Assembly (NCBI GenBank): GCA_036525535.1
Contig: DATDAH010000112.1
Location: 1 to 12,113 of the forward strand
Reading direction: 5' to 3'
DNA length: 12,113 bases
Source: DATDAH01 sp036525535
Lineage (GTDB): Bacteria; Actinomycetota; Acidimicrobiia; Acidimicrobiales; DATDAH01
Below the pieces are notes generated by a model. It saw nothing but the letters and a program-made list of their open reading frames with translations. It did not search any database and had not been told where the DNA came from. Below, in pieces: positions 1 through 7,438 of the stretch. Position 1 is the first letter of the stretch. Every line of letters begins with the position of its first letter. Position numbers and translations under genes: made by a program.

Positions 1-1
1 C

Positions 2-712
2 CGTCTGGCCCGCGCCGACGCCCTGGCTCGCATCGTCACCCACGGCGACACCGACGCCCTCGATGCCTACCAGGGCGCCCGGGAGGACCTGGCCGCGGCC
101 TCGGCCCACCTCGAGGCACTGCAGGCCGACCAGACCGATGCGATCGCCGACATCGAGGCGCGCCAGGACGATCTCCAGGCCGAACTGGCTCGCCTCCAGG
201 AGGCCGAGCGCCAGCGGCGGGCGGCCGAGGAAGCGGCTCGGCGCGAGGCGGCGGCCGCGGCGGCCGACGACGCTCCGCCGGCCGACACCGGCGGCAGTGG
301 CGGCGGCGGAGGGGGCACGCCACCCCCGAGCGGCGGCGGCATCACCTGCCCCGTGCCCAGCGCCACGTTCGTGGACACGTGGGGCGCCCCGCGGGCCGGG
401 CACACCCATCAGGGCGTCGACATGATGGCGGTCGAGGGGGCGCCGGTCTACGCCCCGGCCAGCGGCAACGTGGAGCACCGCGCGGTGGGCCTGGGGGGAC
501 TGTCGTTCTTCCTCTACGGCGACAACGGGGACACCTACTTCGGCACCCACATGAGCGGCTACGCCGGGGGTGGGCACGTCGCGGCCGGGACGCTGATCGG
601 TTACGTGGGCCAGACCGGCAACGCGGGCACGCCCCATCTGCACTTCGAGATCTGGCCCGGGGGTGGGGCCGCGGTCAACCCCTACCCGGCGACGGCCGCT
701 GCCTGCCTCTGA
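2..712 (+). CDS. M23 (LytM-type) metallopeptidase with coiled coil, C-terminal part
   Basis: Partial gene: the frame is open from the left edge, so the start and any signal peptide lie outside; 236 residues are visible. Residues 1 to about 90 are charged and Ala/Glu/Arg/Gln-rich with heptad-like spacing, a coiled coil as in EnvC/NlpD or actinobacterial RipA-type proteins. A Gly/Pro linker follows at about 92-113. The peptidase domain starts near 115 and keeps the zinc site: H136-Q-G-V-D140 (HxGxD), H183 (G-T-H-M) and H212-L-H214 (HxH, followed by F-E). The catalytic residues look intact, so this is probably an active cell-wall endopeptidase or amidase activator acting outside the membrane. 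Which peptide bond it cuts cannot be read from the sequence. The stop lies within or just before the start of the next gene on the same strand. Confidence 0.86.
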   Translation, partial: RLARADALARIVTHGDTDALDAYQGAREDLAAASAHLEALQADQTDAIADIEARQDDLQAELARLQEAERQRRAAEEAARREAAAAAADDAPPADTGGSGGGGGGTPPPSGGGITCPVPSATFVDTWGAPRAGHTHQGVDMMAVEGAPVYAPASGNVEHRAVGLGGLSFFLYGDNGDTYFGTHMSGYAGGGHVAAGTLIGYVGQTGNAGTPHLHFEIWPGGGAAVNPYPATAAACL

Positions 713-2018
713 CCTGACCGCCGCGCTCGAGGCGGTGCTCGGGGGGGCGGTGGCGGATCTGCAGCGCCTCTCCGGTGGCGCGTCCCGGGAGACCTGGGCC
801 TTCGCGCTCGACGGCGCCGAGCTCGTCCTGCAGCGGGAACGGCCCGGGGGCATCCGGACCGGTGGCGGCATGGCCGCCGAAGCCGGCCTGATCCGAGCCG
901 CGGCGGCCGAAGGCGTGCCCGTGGCCGACGTCGTGGCCACGGGTGACGGCGAGGGCGACGGCTTGGGCGGGCCCTGGGCCGTGGCCCGCCGGGTCGACGG
1001 CGAGACCATCCCCCGTCGCATCCTGCGCGACGACGACTTCGCGGTGGCCCGGGCCGCGCTCACGGCGCAGTGCGGCGCCGCGCTTGCGGCGATCCACCGG
1101 GTCGATCCCGAACGCGTCACCGGCCTCGAGGAGGCGGACCAGCTCCGCCAGTTCCGTGAGCTGGTCGACGTCCTGGAGCAGCCCCATCCGGCGTTCGAGC
1201 TGGGCTTCCGTTGGCTGGAGGCCAATCGCCCGCCACCGTCCGGGCGCACGGTGGTCCACGGCGACTTCCGCCACGGGAACCTGATCGTCGGTCCCGACGG
1301 GCTCCGGGCCGTCCTGGACTGGGAGTTGGCTCATCTGGGTGATCCCCTCGAGGACCTGGGATGGCTCTGCGTGCGGGCCTGGCGGTTCGGCGGGCCCGGC
1401 CCGGTCGGGGGCTTCGGGGAGCGGGAGGAGCTCTACGCCGCCTACGAGGCCGCCGGCGGCCGACCGGTGGACCCCGACGTCGCCCGCTGGTGGGAGGTGC
1501 TGGGGACGCTCAAGTGGGGCGTGATGTGCATCATCCAGACCGCCACCCACCTGACCGGTCAGACCCGTTCCGTGGAGCTGGCCGCGATCGGCCGCCGGGT
1601 GTGTGAGAACGAGTACGACCTGCTGGCCCTGATCGACCCCGACGGCGCGGTGCCCGATCCGACCCCGGCCGACGGGCCCGATCCGACGTTCCATGACGTG
1701 CCATCCGCGGCCGAGTTGCTGGAGGCCGTCCGCGAGTGGGTGGAGGGCGACGCCCGAGAAGCCACCTCTGGTCGGGTGCAGTTCCACACCCGGGTCGTGG
1801 CCACCGTCGTGTCGACCGTCCAGCGCGAGCTGGCCGCCGGCCCCGCCATGGCTGCCGCGCACGCGGCTCGCCTCGCGGCTCTGGGGGTCGACTCGGAGCG
1901 GGACCTGGCCGACCGCATCAGGGCCGGCGAGTGGGCGTCGGACGACCGGACCCTGCTCGACTCGGTCCGTCAGACGGTCGTCGACAAGCTCGCCGTGGCC
2001 AATCCCCGGTACCTCTGA
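663..2018 (+). CDS. Phosphotransferase family (APH/ACAD10-like) protein fused to a C-terminal DUF6285-like domain
   Basis: About 451 residues from a GTG at 663, which overlaps the upstream peptidase by 50 bp. No well-placed ATG or ribosome site is visible, and the true start could be a little downstream (for example GTG 735). The kinase-like fold is clear: L-S-G-G-A-S-R-E-T-W near 36-45 as the nucleotide loop, the catalytic loop H199-G-D-F-R-H-G-N206, and L218-D-W-E221 as the metal-binding DFG equivalent. These families phosphorylate small molecules; ACAD10/11-type relatives act on hydroxyacyl-CoA. The substrate here is unknown. Residues about 347-451 (A-A-E-L-L-E-A-V-R-E-W at the start, K-L-A-V-A-N-P-R-Y at the end) match my recollection of DUF6285, which often sits in a separate neighbouring gene. 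It converges on the enoyl reductase with only 22 bp between the stops. Confidence 0.85.
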   Translation: MGPRSTPTRRRPLPASDLTAALEAVLGGAVADLQRLSGGASRETWAFALDGAELVLQRERPGGIRTGGGMAAEAGLIRAAAAEGVPVADVVATGDGEGDGLGGPWAVARRVDGETIPRRILRDDDFAVARAALTAQCGAALAAIHRVDPERVTGLEEADQLRQFRELVDVLEQPHPAFELGFRWLEANRPPPSGRTVVHGDFRHGNLIVGPDGLRAVLDWELAHLGDPLEDLGWLCVRAWRFGGPGPVGGFGEREELYAAYEAAGGRPVDPDVARWWEVLGTLKWGVMCIIQTATHLTGQTRSVELAAIGRRVCENEYDLLALIDPDGAVPDPTPADGPDPTFHDVPSAAELLEAVREWVEGDAREATSGRVQFHTRVVATVVSTVQRELAAGPAMAAAHAARLAALGVDSERDLADRIRAGEWASDDRTLLDSVRQTVVDKLAVANPRYL

Positions 2019-2040
2019 CCGCGCCCCGGGTACGGAAGGG

Positions 2041-2808
2041 TCAGACGCCCATGGCGTGGTAGCCGCCGTCGACGTGGATGACCTCGCCGGTGGTGGCGGG
2101 GAACCAGTCGGACAGGAGGGCGACACAAGCCTTGGCCACGACGGTCGGGTCCCGGACGGACCAGCCGAGGGGGGCGCGGTCGTGCCAGACGTCCTCGAAC
2201 AGCTCGAAGCCGGGGATGGACCGGGCGGCCAGCGTGCGGACCGGGCCGGCGGCGATCAGGTTGGAGCGGATGCCCTGGGCCCCGAGGTCCCGCGCCAGGT
2301 AGCGGGAGGTCGACTCCAGAGCGGCCTTGCAGACCCCCATCCAGTCGTAACCGGGCCAGGCCACCTGGCCGTCGAAGTCCAGGCCGACGATGGACCCCCC
2401 CTCGGTCATGAGGGGGGTCACGGCGTCGGCCACGGCCCGCAGCGACCAGGCCGAGATGCGCAGGGCCAGCGCCACGTCGTCCCACTCGGTCGACAGGAAG
2501 TTGCCGCCGAGGGCGGACTCCGGGGCGAAGGCGATGGCGTGCAGCGCCCCGTCGACCCGGTCCCACCTGGCGGCCAGCGCGTCGCGCACGGCCGCGGCGT
2601 GGCTGTCGTCGGTGACGTCGAACTCCAGGACGTCGATGTCGGCGCTGATCTTGCGAGCGGTACGCGTGGTGATGGAGAGGCCGCGGCCGGCGCCCGTGAG
2701 CACCAGCTCCGCCCCTTCACGGTGGGCCAGGTCGGCCACGGCGAAGGCCAAAGAGTCCTTGGTCAGCACCCCGGTGATCAGCAGCCGTTTGCCGTCCAGC
2801 AGTCCCAC
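2041..2808 (-). CDS. fabI: Enoyl-[acyl-carrier-protein] reductase (NADH), InhA/FabI type
   Basis: Short-chain dehydrogenase of 255 residues, the usual FabI/InhA length. It reduces the trans-2-enoyl-ACP double bond in the last step of each fatty acid elongation cycle. Visible marks: N-terminal G-L-L-D-G-K-R, the FabI-type dinucleotide loop G-V-L-T-K-D-S-L-A-F-A-V-A, the catalytic pair Y154 and K161 (Y-x6-K, in Y-D-W-M-G-V-C-K), then S-N-L-I-A-A-G-P-V-R-T-L-A. The C-terminal half resembles mycobacterial InhA more than E. coli FabI. I chose GTG 2808 because GGAG stands 5 nt before it and the protein then begins M-G-L-L-D-G-K; GTG 2814 is in frame and adds two residues. In the H-S-I-G-F segment of InhA, the residue equivalent to Ser94 is Ala91 here. 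It is divergent from the F420 oxidoreductase gene. Confidence 0.93.
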   Translation of the reverse strand: MGLLDGKRLLITGVLTKDSLAFAVADLAHREGAELVLTGAGRGLSITTRTARKISADIDVLEFDVTDDSHAAAVRDALAARWDRVDGALHAIAFAPESALGGNFLSTEWDDVALALRISAWSLRAVADAVTPLMTEGGSIVGLDFDGQVAWPGYDWMGVCKAALESTSRYLARDLGAQGIRSNLIAAGPVRTLAARSIPGFELFEDVWHDRAPLGWSVRDPTVVAKACVALLSDWFPATTGEVIHVDGGYHAMGV

Positions 2809-2866
2809 GCTCACTCCGATCGATGGTTGCCTGCCGACGTTACCCAGGTGGCTACCCTCGGGCGCC
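2809..2866. promoter_or_regulatory. Divergent promoter region between enoyl reductase and npdG
   Basis: Both genes must start from these roughly 55 bp. For npdG, TACCCT at 2853-2858 is a -10-like hexamer 8 nt before its GTG, and TTGCCT at 2827-2832 could be a -35, although the 20-bp spacer is long. Transcription would begin at or just before the start codon (leaderless). For the enoyl reductase, the minus strand reads TAACGT at 2842-2837, a possible -10, leaving a short leader that carries GGAG (2817-2814). The two promoters would overlap, so the genes may compete for polymerase. Seen: the hexamers. Inferred: their use. Confidence 0.45.
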
Positions 2867-3529
2867 GTGCGCATCGGAGTCCTCGGGGGAACAGGTCCTG
2901 CCGGTCGAGCCCTGTCGGCTCGACTGGCCGAAGGCGGGTTCGACGTGCTCATGGGATCGCGCTCCCGCTACCGCGCGATGGAGGAGACCGACCGGCTGCT
3001 GGCCGCGTGGCCCGACCACGACCTGGCCGTCGAGGCGGCCGACAACGAGGGCGCATCCGAGGCCGACGTCGTCGTCATCGCCACCCCGTGGGACGCGGCC
3101 GCGTCGACCGCGGCCTCGGTGTCGATGCAGCTCCGGGGCAAGGTCGTCATCTCCATGGCCAACGCACTGGCCAAGGTCGGCCACGAGTTCCAGCCTCTGG
3201 TCCCGCCCCGCGGGTCGGTGGCCGCCAGCGTCCAGGCCGCCCTGCCCGAGTCCCGGGTGGCGGCCGCCTTCCACCACGTCCCGGCCAAGGAGCTGGGTGA
3301 CCTGGCCCACCCGGTCGAGAGCGACGTGCTCATCTGCTCGGACCACAAGTCGGCCACCCAGTCGACGATCGAGATCGTCCGGCAGCTGCCGGACATGCGC
3401 CCGCTGGACGCCGGCGAGCTCTCCAACGCCGCCCCCATCGAGGCCTTCGCCGCCGTGTTGCTGCAGTTGAACGTGCGCTACAAGACCCGGGCCGCGGTGA
3501 AGTTCACCGGGATCGACCTGGGAGAATGA
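2867..3529 (+). CDS. npdG: NADPH-dependent F420 reductase (F420:NADP oxidoreductase)
   Basis: 220 residues, typical length for Fno/NpdG. The enzyme moves hydride between NADPH and the deazaflavin coenzyme F420, supplying F420H2 to actinobacterial reductases in the cytosol. The N-terminus is a Rossmann fold with R-I-G-V-L-G7-G-T-G10-P-A-G13, followed by the NADP-phosphate-binding type motif G-S31-R32-S-R34 at the end of beta-2. Then come V-V-V-I-A-T-P-W and the K-V-V-I-S-M-A-N-A-L segment typical of the family. The GTG start places the Rossmann strand right at the N-terminus, as expected, and it lacks a Shine-Dalgarno, consistent with a leaderless mRNA. The stop overlaps the next start (ATGA at 3526-3529), so it is translationally coupled to mshC. 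Confidence 0.9.
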   Translation: MRIGVLGGTGPAGRALSARLAEGGFDVLMGSRSRYRAMEETDRLLAAWPDHDLAVEAADNEGASEADVVVIATPWDAAASTAASVSMQLRGKVVISMANALAKVGHEFQPLVPPRGSVAASVQAALPESRVAAAFHHVPAKELGDLAHPVESDVLICSDHKSATQSTIEIVRQLPDMRPLDAGELSNAAPIEAFAAVLLQLNVRYKTRAAVKFTGIDLGE

Positions 3530-4674
3530 CCAGCGCGGCGGGAGCGGGGGCGCCGATGCGGCTGTTCGACACGGCCCGCCAGGCGATCGTGCCGTTCGAG
3601 CCCGGCCCGATCGTGCTCATGTACACGTGCGGCATCACGCCCTACGACGCCAGCCACCTCGGCCACGCCGCCACCTACCTGACCTACGACGTCCTCCAGC
3701 GCCGCCTGCGGGACCGCGGCCACGAGACCCGCTGTGTCCGCAACCTCACCGACGTCGACGACGACATCTTGCGCAAGGCCCGCGAGTTGGGCGTGCACTA
3801 CCTGGACCTGGCGGCAGCCGAGACCGCCCGCTTCCAGGCCGACATGGCCAGCCTCGGACTGCTCCCCAGCTGGAGTGAGCCCCGGGCCACCTCGGCCATC
3901 GCCGACATCCGGGGCTTCATCGGCATGGTCCTCGACCGGGGTCACGCCTACGAGGCCGGCGGCGCCGTCTACTTCGACATCTCCACCTTCGACCGCTTCG
4001 GCCAGATCAGCCACCTCAGCCCCGAGGAGATGCTGCCGCTGGCCGCGGAGCGGGGGGGCAACCCCGACGACCCCAACAAGCGCAACCCCCTGGACTTCGT
4101 CCTCTGGCAGCCGTCGGCCGACGACGAGCCGGCCTGGGACTCGCTGTGGGGCCCGGGTCGCCCCGGTTGGCACATCGAGTGCTCCGCCCTCGCCCTGCGG
4201 GAGCTGGGGACGACCATCGACCTCCACGGCGGGGGCTCGGATCTCATCTACCCGCACCACGAGTGCGAGGCCGCCCAGTCCGAAGCCGCCACCGGCGAGC
4301 CGTTCGTGCGGCACTGGATGCACCAGGCGATGGTCCGCATGGACGGCGAGAAGATGTCCAAGTCGCTCGGCAACCTGGTCTTCGTCAGCGACCTGCTGAA
4401 GACCTGGGACGCGCGGGTCATCCGGCTGGGCGTGCTGGCCCACCACTACCGGGACTCGTGGAGCTGGAACGAAGGGATCATGCCTGCCGCGGCCGAGCGA
4501 CTGGCCGCCTGGCAGGCCGGCGGGGACGGTGACGCCGCGCTGGAGGAGGTGCGCCAGGCCCTCGACACGGACCTGAACACGCCCGCCGCCCTCGCCGCGG
4601 TCGACCAGGCCGCCAACGACGGTCGTGGGGTGTCCGACGCCGCCACTCTGCTCGGGGTCGATCTCACCGAATAA
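3526..4674 (+). CDS. mshC: L-cysteine:1D-myo-inositol 2-amino-2-deoxy-alpha-D-glucopyranoside ligase (MshC)
   Basis: 382 residues. MshC joins cysteine to GlcN-Ins by ATP, the third step of mycothiol synthesis. It derives from cysteinyl-tRNA synthetase. The segment C35-G-I-T-P-Y-D-A-S-H44-L-G-H47-A is the MshC form; CysS usually has C-G-P-T-V-Y-N. The class I KMSKS motif is at 276-280. The four zinc ligands expected from CysS (C35, C219 in W-H-I-E-C, H244, E248 in H-H-E-C-E) are all present. The protein ends shortly after D-L-N-T-P-A-A-L-A-A-V-D and L-L-G-V, as MshC does, without the tRNA-binding C-terminal domain of CysS. The ATG overlaps the npdG stop; ATG 3556 is an alternative (M-R-L-F-D-T-A). 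A degenerate CysS is the main alternative. Confidence 0.88.
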   Translation: MTSAAGAGAPMRLFDTARQAIVPFEPGPIVLMYTCGITPYDASHLGHAATYLTYDVLQRRLRDRGHETRCVRNLTDVDDDILRKARELGVHYLDLAAAETARFQADMASLGLLPSWSEPRATSAIADIRGFIGMVLDRGHAYEAGGAVYFDISTFDRFGQISHLSPEEMLPLAAERGGNPDDPNKRNPLDFVLWQPSADDEPAWDSLWGPGRPGWHIECSALALRELGTTIDLHGGGSDLIYPHHECEAAQSEAATGEPFVRHWMHQAMVRMDGEKMSKSLGNLVFVSDLLKTWDARVIRLGVLAHHYRDSWSWNEGIMPAAAERLAAWQAGGDGDAALEEVRQALDTDLNTPAALAAVDQAANDGRGVSDAATLLGVDLTE

Positions 4675-4678
4675 CAAC

Positions 4679-4684
4679 TACGGT
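4679..4684 (+). promoter_or_regulatory. Candidate -10 element for the acyltransferase gene
   Basis: TACGGT stands 9 nt before the ATG at 4694, within the 19-bp gap after mshC, and there is no ribosome binding site in the gap. The spacing matches the other leaderless-type starts in the window. A single hexamer in a GC-rich genome is weak evidence alone. Confidence 0.3.
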
Positions 4685-4693
4685 CCTGGACTG

Positions 4694-5461
4694 ATGGCTC
4701 GGGACTACGGCGCGCTCTACCCCGTGGCCCGTGCCGTCCTCACCCCGTTGTTCAAGCTGAGCTGGCGGGTCCACACCAGCGGCCTCGAGCACGTGCCGGA
4801 AACCGGTGGGGCGATCATCTGTCCCAACCACGTCTCCGTCTTGGACTCCTTCTTCGTCCCGCTGGTCCTGCCCCGCCGCATCACCTACGTGGGCAAGGCC
4901 GAGTACATGGACGACTGGAAGACCAAGTTCATCTTCCCGGCCATGGGCATGGTGCCCATCGACCGCTCGGGCGGGGATGCCGCCCAGGCCGCGTTGGACA
5001 CGGCCTCGCGGATCCTCGAGGACGGCGAGTTGTTCGGCATCTACCCCGAGGGCACCCGGTCACGGGACGGCGACCTGCACCGGGGCCACACCGGCGCCGC
5101 CCGCTTGGCCCTGCGCACCGGCGCCCCGATCATGCCCGTCGGGCTGATCGGCACCCGGGAGGTCCAACCCCCCGACGCCAGGTTCCCCGATCCCTTCCGA
5201 CCCGTCTGGGTGCGGATCGGCCGCCCGGTGCATCCGGGACTCGACCCCGACCGCATGGGTGACCACCGCCTGCTGCGCCAGGTCACCGACGAGGTCATGT
5301 TCGAGATCGGCTCCCTCTCGGGCCAGACCTACATCGACGAGTACGCCAACAAGAAGCCCGAGGAGGACGCGATCCCGCGCCGGCGGGGCGGCGTCATCAC
5401 CGCCGACGGGCCCCAGGCCAACGGGCACGCCGCCCTGGCCGAGGTGGCGAAAGCCGGCTAG
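4694..5461 (+). CDS. 1-acyl-sn-glycerol-3-phosphate acyltransferase (PlsC family)
   Basis: 255 residues, usual length for the family. It transfers an acyl chain to lysophosphatidic acid to make phosphatidic acid at the inner face of the membrane. Motif I is N-H46-V-S-V-L-D51 (HX4D, the catalytic pair). Motif III is Y-P-E119-G-T-R122, which binds the acceptor phosphate. P-I-M-P-V-G-L-I-G gives motif IV. The segment A-R-A-V-L-T-P-L-F-K-L near 13-22 is a hydrophobic N-terminal anchor or membrane-skimming helix. The C-terminal tail (about 220-255) is polar and rich in charged residues and Ala, outside the domain. The ATG at 4694 was chosen because upstream in-frame codons run into the end of mshC. 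Other lysophospholipid acyltransferases of the same fold cannot be excluded. Phosphatidic acid feeds the CDP-diacylglycerol that the pgsA-type enzyme at the right end would use. Confidence 0.91.
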   Translation: MARDYGALYPVARAVLTPLFKLSWRVHTSGLEHVPETGGAIICPNHVSVLDSFFVPLVLPRRITYVGKAEYMDDWKTKFIFPAMGMVPIDRSGGDAAQAALDTASRILEDGELFGIYPEGTRSRDGDLHRGHTGAARLALRTGAPIMPVGLIGTREVQPPDARFPDPFRPVWVRIGRPVHPGLDPDRMGDHRLLRQVTDEVMFEIGSLSGQTYIDEYANKKPEEDAIPRRRGGVITADGPQANGHAALAEVAKAG

Positions 5462-5466
5462 CCGGA

Positions 5467-5494
5467 GGAGGGCCGTCGGTATCCTCGGCCCTCC
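5467..5494 (+). promoter_or_regulatory. Hairpin abutting the thrS start codon, with a -10-like hexamer in its loop
   Basis: A perfect 9-bp inverted repeat: GGAGGGCCG at 5467-5475 and CGGCCCTCC at 5486-5494, ending at the base before the thrS ATG. The 10-base loop contains TATCCT (5480-5485), a good -10 hexamer 9 nt from ATG. The only Shine-Dalgarno-like sequence (GGAGGAGGG, 5464-5472) lies largely in the 5' arm. Possible roles are a terminator after the acyltransferase (no U-tract), an operator over the thrS promoter, or an RNA hairpin that hides the ribosome site on read-through transcripts. Confidence 0.5.
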
Positions 5495-7438
5495 ATGGCC
5501 ATTGTCGTAACGCTCCCGGACGGTTCCTCGCGCTCCCTCGACCAGGGTGCCACCGCCGGCGACCTGGCCGCCGCCATCGGGCGGGGCCTGGCCAAGGCCG
5601 CGGTCGTCGCCGAGATCAACGGCGAGGAGCGGGAGCTGACCACGCCGCTGCACGACGGAGACGCGGTCGCCATCGTCACGGACACGACGGACGAGGGTCG
5701 CTACGTCATCCGGCACTCGACGGCCCACGTGCTGGCCCAGGCCGTGCTCGACCTGTTCGAGGGGGCCACGTTCGGCATCGGCCCGCCGATCGAGGACGGC
5801 TTCTACTACGACTTCCAGCTGGCCGACGGCGCCACGTTCACGCCCGACGACCTCGACCGCATCGACGCCCGCATGCGAGAGATCATCAAGGAGAAGCAGC
5901 CCTTCCTGCGCGACGAGATCCCCGACGCCGAGGCCAAGGAGCTCTTCGCCGCCCACCCGTTCAAGCTGGAGATCATCGAAGGGACGGCCGACGACCCGAT
6001 GTCGGCCACACCGGGTGGCCTGGTCCGCACCTACGAGAACCCGCCCGACTTCATCGACCTCTGCCGGGGGCCCCACGTCCCGGACACGGGTCGTCTGGGT
6101 CATTTCAAGCTGACGCGGGTGGCCGGTGCCTACTGGCGGGGCGACGAGCGCAACCCGATGCTGCAGCGCATCTACGGCACGGCGTGGGAGTCCAAGCAGG
6201 CCCTGGAGGACCACCTCGAGCGCCTCGAGCAGGCGCGGGAGCGGGACCACCGCAAGCTGGCCACCGAGCTCGACCTCCTGTCCTTCCCCGACGAGCTGGG
6301 CGGCGGCCTCGCCGTCTGGCATCCCAAGGGGGGCATCGTCCGCAAGCTGATGGAGGACTACAGCCGTCAGCGCCACCAGGACGGGGGCTACGAGTTCGTG
6401 TACTCGCCCAACCTGGCCCGGTCGACGCTGTGGGAGACCAGCGGGCACCTGGACTGGTTCGCCGACGCCATGTACCCGCCCATGGAGACGGAGAACGGGG
6501 CGTACTACCCGAAGCCGATGAACTGCCCGTTCCACATGCTGATCTTCGGCAGCCGGCAGCGGAGCTACCGGGAGCTGCCGCTCCGCCTGTTCGAGCTGGG
6601 CACGGTCTACCGCTACGAGCGCTCGGGGGTCCTGCACGGCCTCCTGCGCATCCGCGGCTTCACCCAGGACGACAGCCACATCTTCTGCACCCGCGACCAG
6701 ATCCAGGACGAGCTGGTCAGCCTCCTCGACTTCGTGATCTCGGTGCTGGAGGCCTTCGGCTTCGACGACTTCACGGCCAGCCTCTCGACCAAGCCCGAGG
6801 GCAAGGCCGTCGGCAGCGACGAGGAGTGGGACGAGGCCACCGAGGCCCTGCGCCGGGCTCTCGAGGTGCGGGAGCTGGAGTACGAGGTCGATGTCGGGGG
6901 CGGCGCGTTCTACGGGCCCAAGATCGACATCCACGTCCGCGACGCCATCGGTCGCCACTGGCAGCTGTCGACGCTGCAGGTCGACTTCCAGCTGCCCGAG
7001 CGCTTCGGCCTCGACTACATCGGCCCCGACAACCACCCCCACCGGGTGAGCGTCATCCACCGCGCCCTGTTCGGGTCGGTGGAGCGCTTCTTCGGGGTGA
7101 TGCTCGAGCACTACGCCGGGGCGTTCCCGGCCTGGCTGGCGCCGGTGCAGGCCCGGGTCCTCGGCGTCCGTGACGACCACGAGCGCCACGCCGCCAAGGT
7201 GGTCGAGAAGCTGCAGGCCGCCGGGTTCCGGGCCGACACGATGGACGCCGACGAGCCGCTGGGGTCCCGCATCCGGAAGGCCAAGCTGGAGAAGCTGCCG
7301 TACATCCTGGTGGTCGGCGACGACGACGTGGCCGAGGGGACCGTCGGGGTGAACCCCCGCGGCGGCGAGGTCGAGCGGGGCGTCAGCGTCGAGGACTTCA
7401 TCGAGCGCCTGGCCGCGGAGGTCGAGAGCCACTCGTGA
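5495..7438 (+). CDS. thrS: Threonyl-tRNA synthetase
   Basis: 647 residues, full length. It charges tRNA-Thr and edits mis-acylated Ser-tRNA-Thr. Domains in order are TGS (about 1-62), editing (about 63-240), class II catalytic core (about 250-545) and anticodon-binding domain (about 549-647). The editing site is kept: H74-S-T-A-H78 and C190 (C-R-G-P-H). The catalytic zinc ligands match the E. coli set: C344 (M-N-C-P-F-H), H395 (D-D-S-H-I-F) and H522 (I-H-R-A). Motif 2 is R-Y-E-R-S-G-V-L-H-G-L, followed by R-I-R-G-F-T-Q-D-D. The ATG at 5495 has the standard TGS start M-A-I-V-V-T-L-P-D-G. It is followed by the HIT gene with a GTGA overlap. Control may act through the hairpin directly upstream. 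No T-box fits in the 33-bp gap. Confidence 0.98.
   Translation: MAIVVTLPDGSSRSLDQGATAGDLAAAIGRGLAKAAVVAEINGEERELTTPLHDGDAVAIVTDTTDEGRYVIRHSTAHVLAQAVLDLFEGATFGIGPPIEDGFYYDFQLADGATFTPDDLDRIDARMREIIKEKQPFLRDEIPDAEAKELFAAHPFKLEIIEGTADDPMSATPGGLVRTYENPPDFIDLCRGPHVPDTGRLGHFKLTRVAGAYWRGDERNPMLQRIYGTAWESKQALEDHLERLEQARERDHRKLATELDLLSFPDELGGGLAVWHPKGGIVRKLMEDYSRQRHQDGGYEFVYSPNLARSTLWETSGHLDWFADAMYPPMETENGAYYPKPMNCPFHMLIFGSRQRSYRELPLRLFELGTVYRYERSGVLHGLLRIRGFTQDDSHIFCTRDQIQDELVSLLDFVISVLEAFGFDDFTASLSTKPEGKAVGSDEEWDEATEALRRALEVRELEYEVDVGGGAFYGPKIDIHVRDAIGRHWQLSTLQVDFQLPERFGLDYIGPDNHPHRVSVIHRALFGSVERFFGVMLEHYAGAFPAWLAPVQARVLGVRDDHERHAAKVVEKLQAAGFRADTMDADEPLGSRIRKAKLEKLPYILVVGDDDVAEGTVGVNPRGGEVERGVSVEDFIERLAAEVESHS

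Noticed and set aside
2002..2036. Weak inverted repeat (CCGGTACC and GGGTACGG) between the convergent stops, a possible terminator.
   Set aside because: The stem needs a bulge, lies partly in coding sequence and has no T-run; too weak to list.
675..2126. A 483-codon minus-strand frame opposite the phosphotransferase.
   Set aside because: No recognisable domain, while the plus strand has the H-G-D-x-R-x2-N and D-W-E kinase motifs.
5462..5494. T-box riboswitch before thrS.
   Set aside because: The gap is only 33 bp, much too short for a T-box leader, and no specifier or T-box sequence is seen.
5060..7432. A very long open frame on the minus strand (790 codons) opposite plsC and thrS.
   Set aside because: It is a shadow of thrS caused by strong third-position GC; its translation is low-complexity with no domain, while the plus strand encodes an unmistakable ThrRS.
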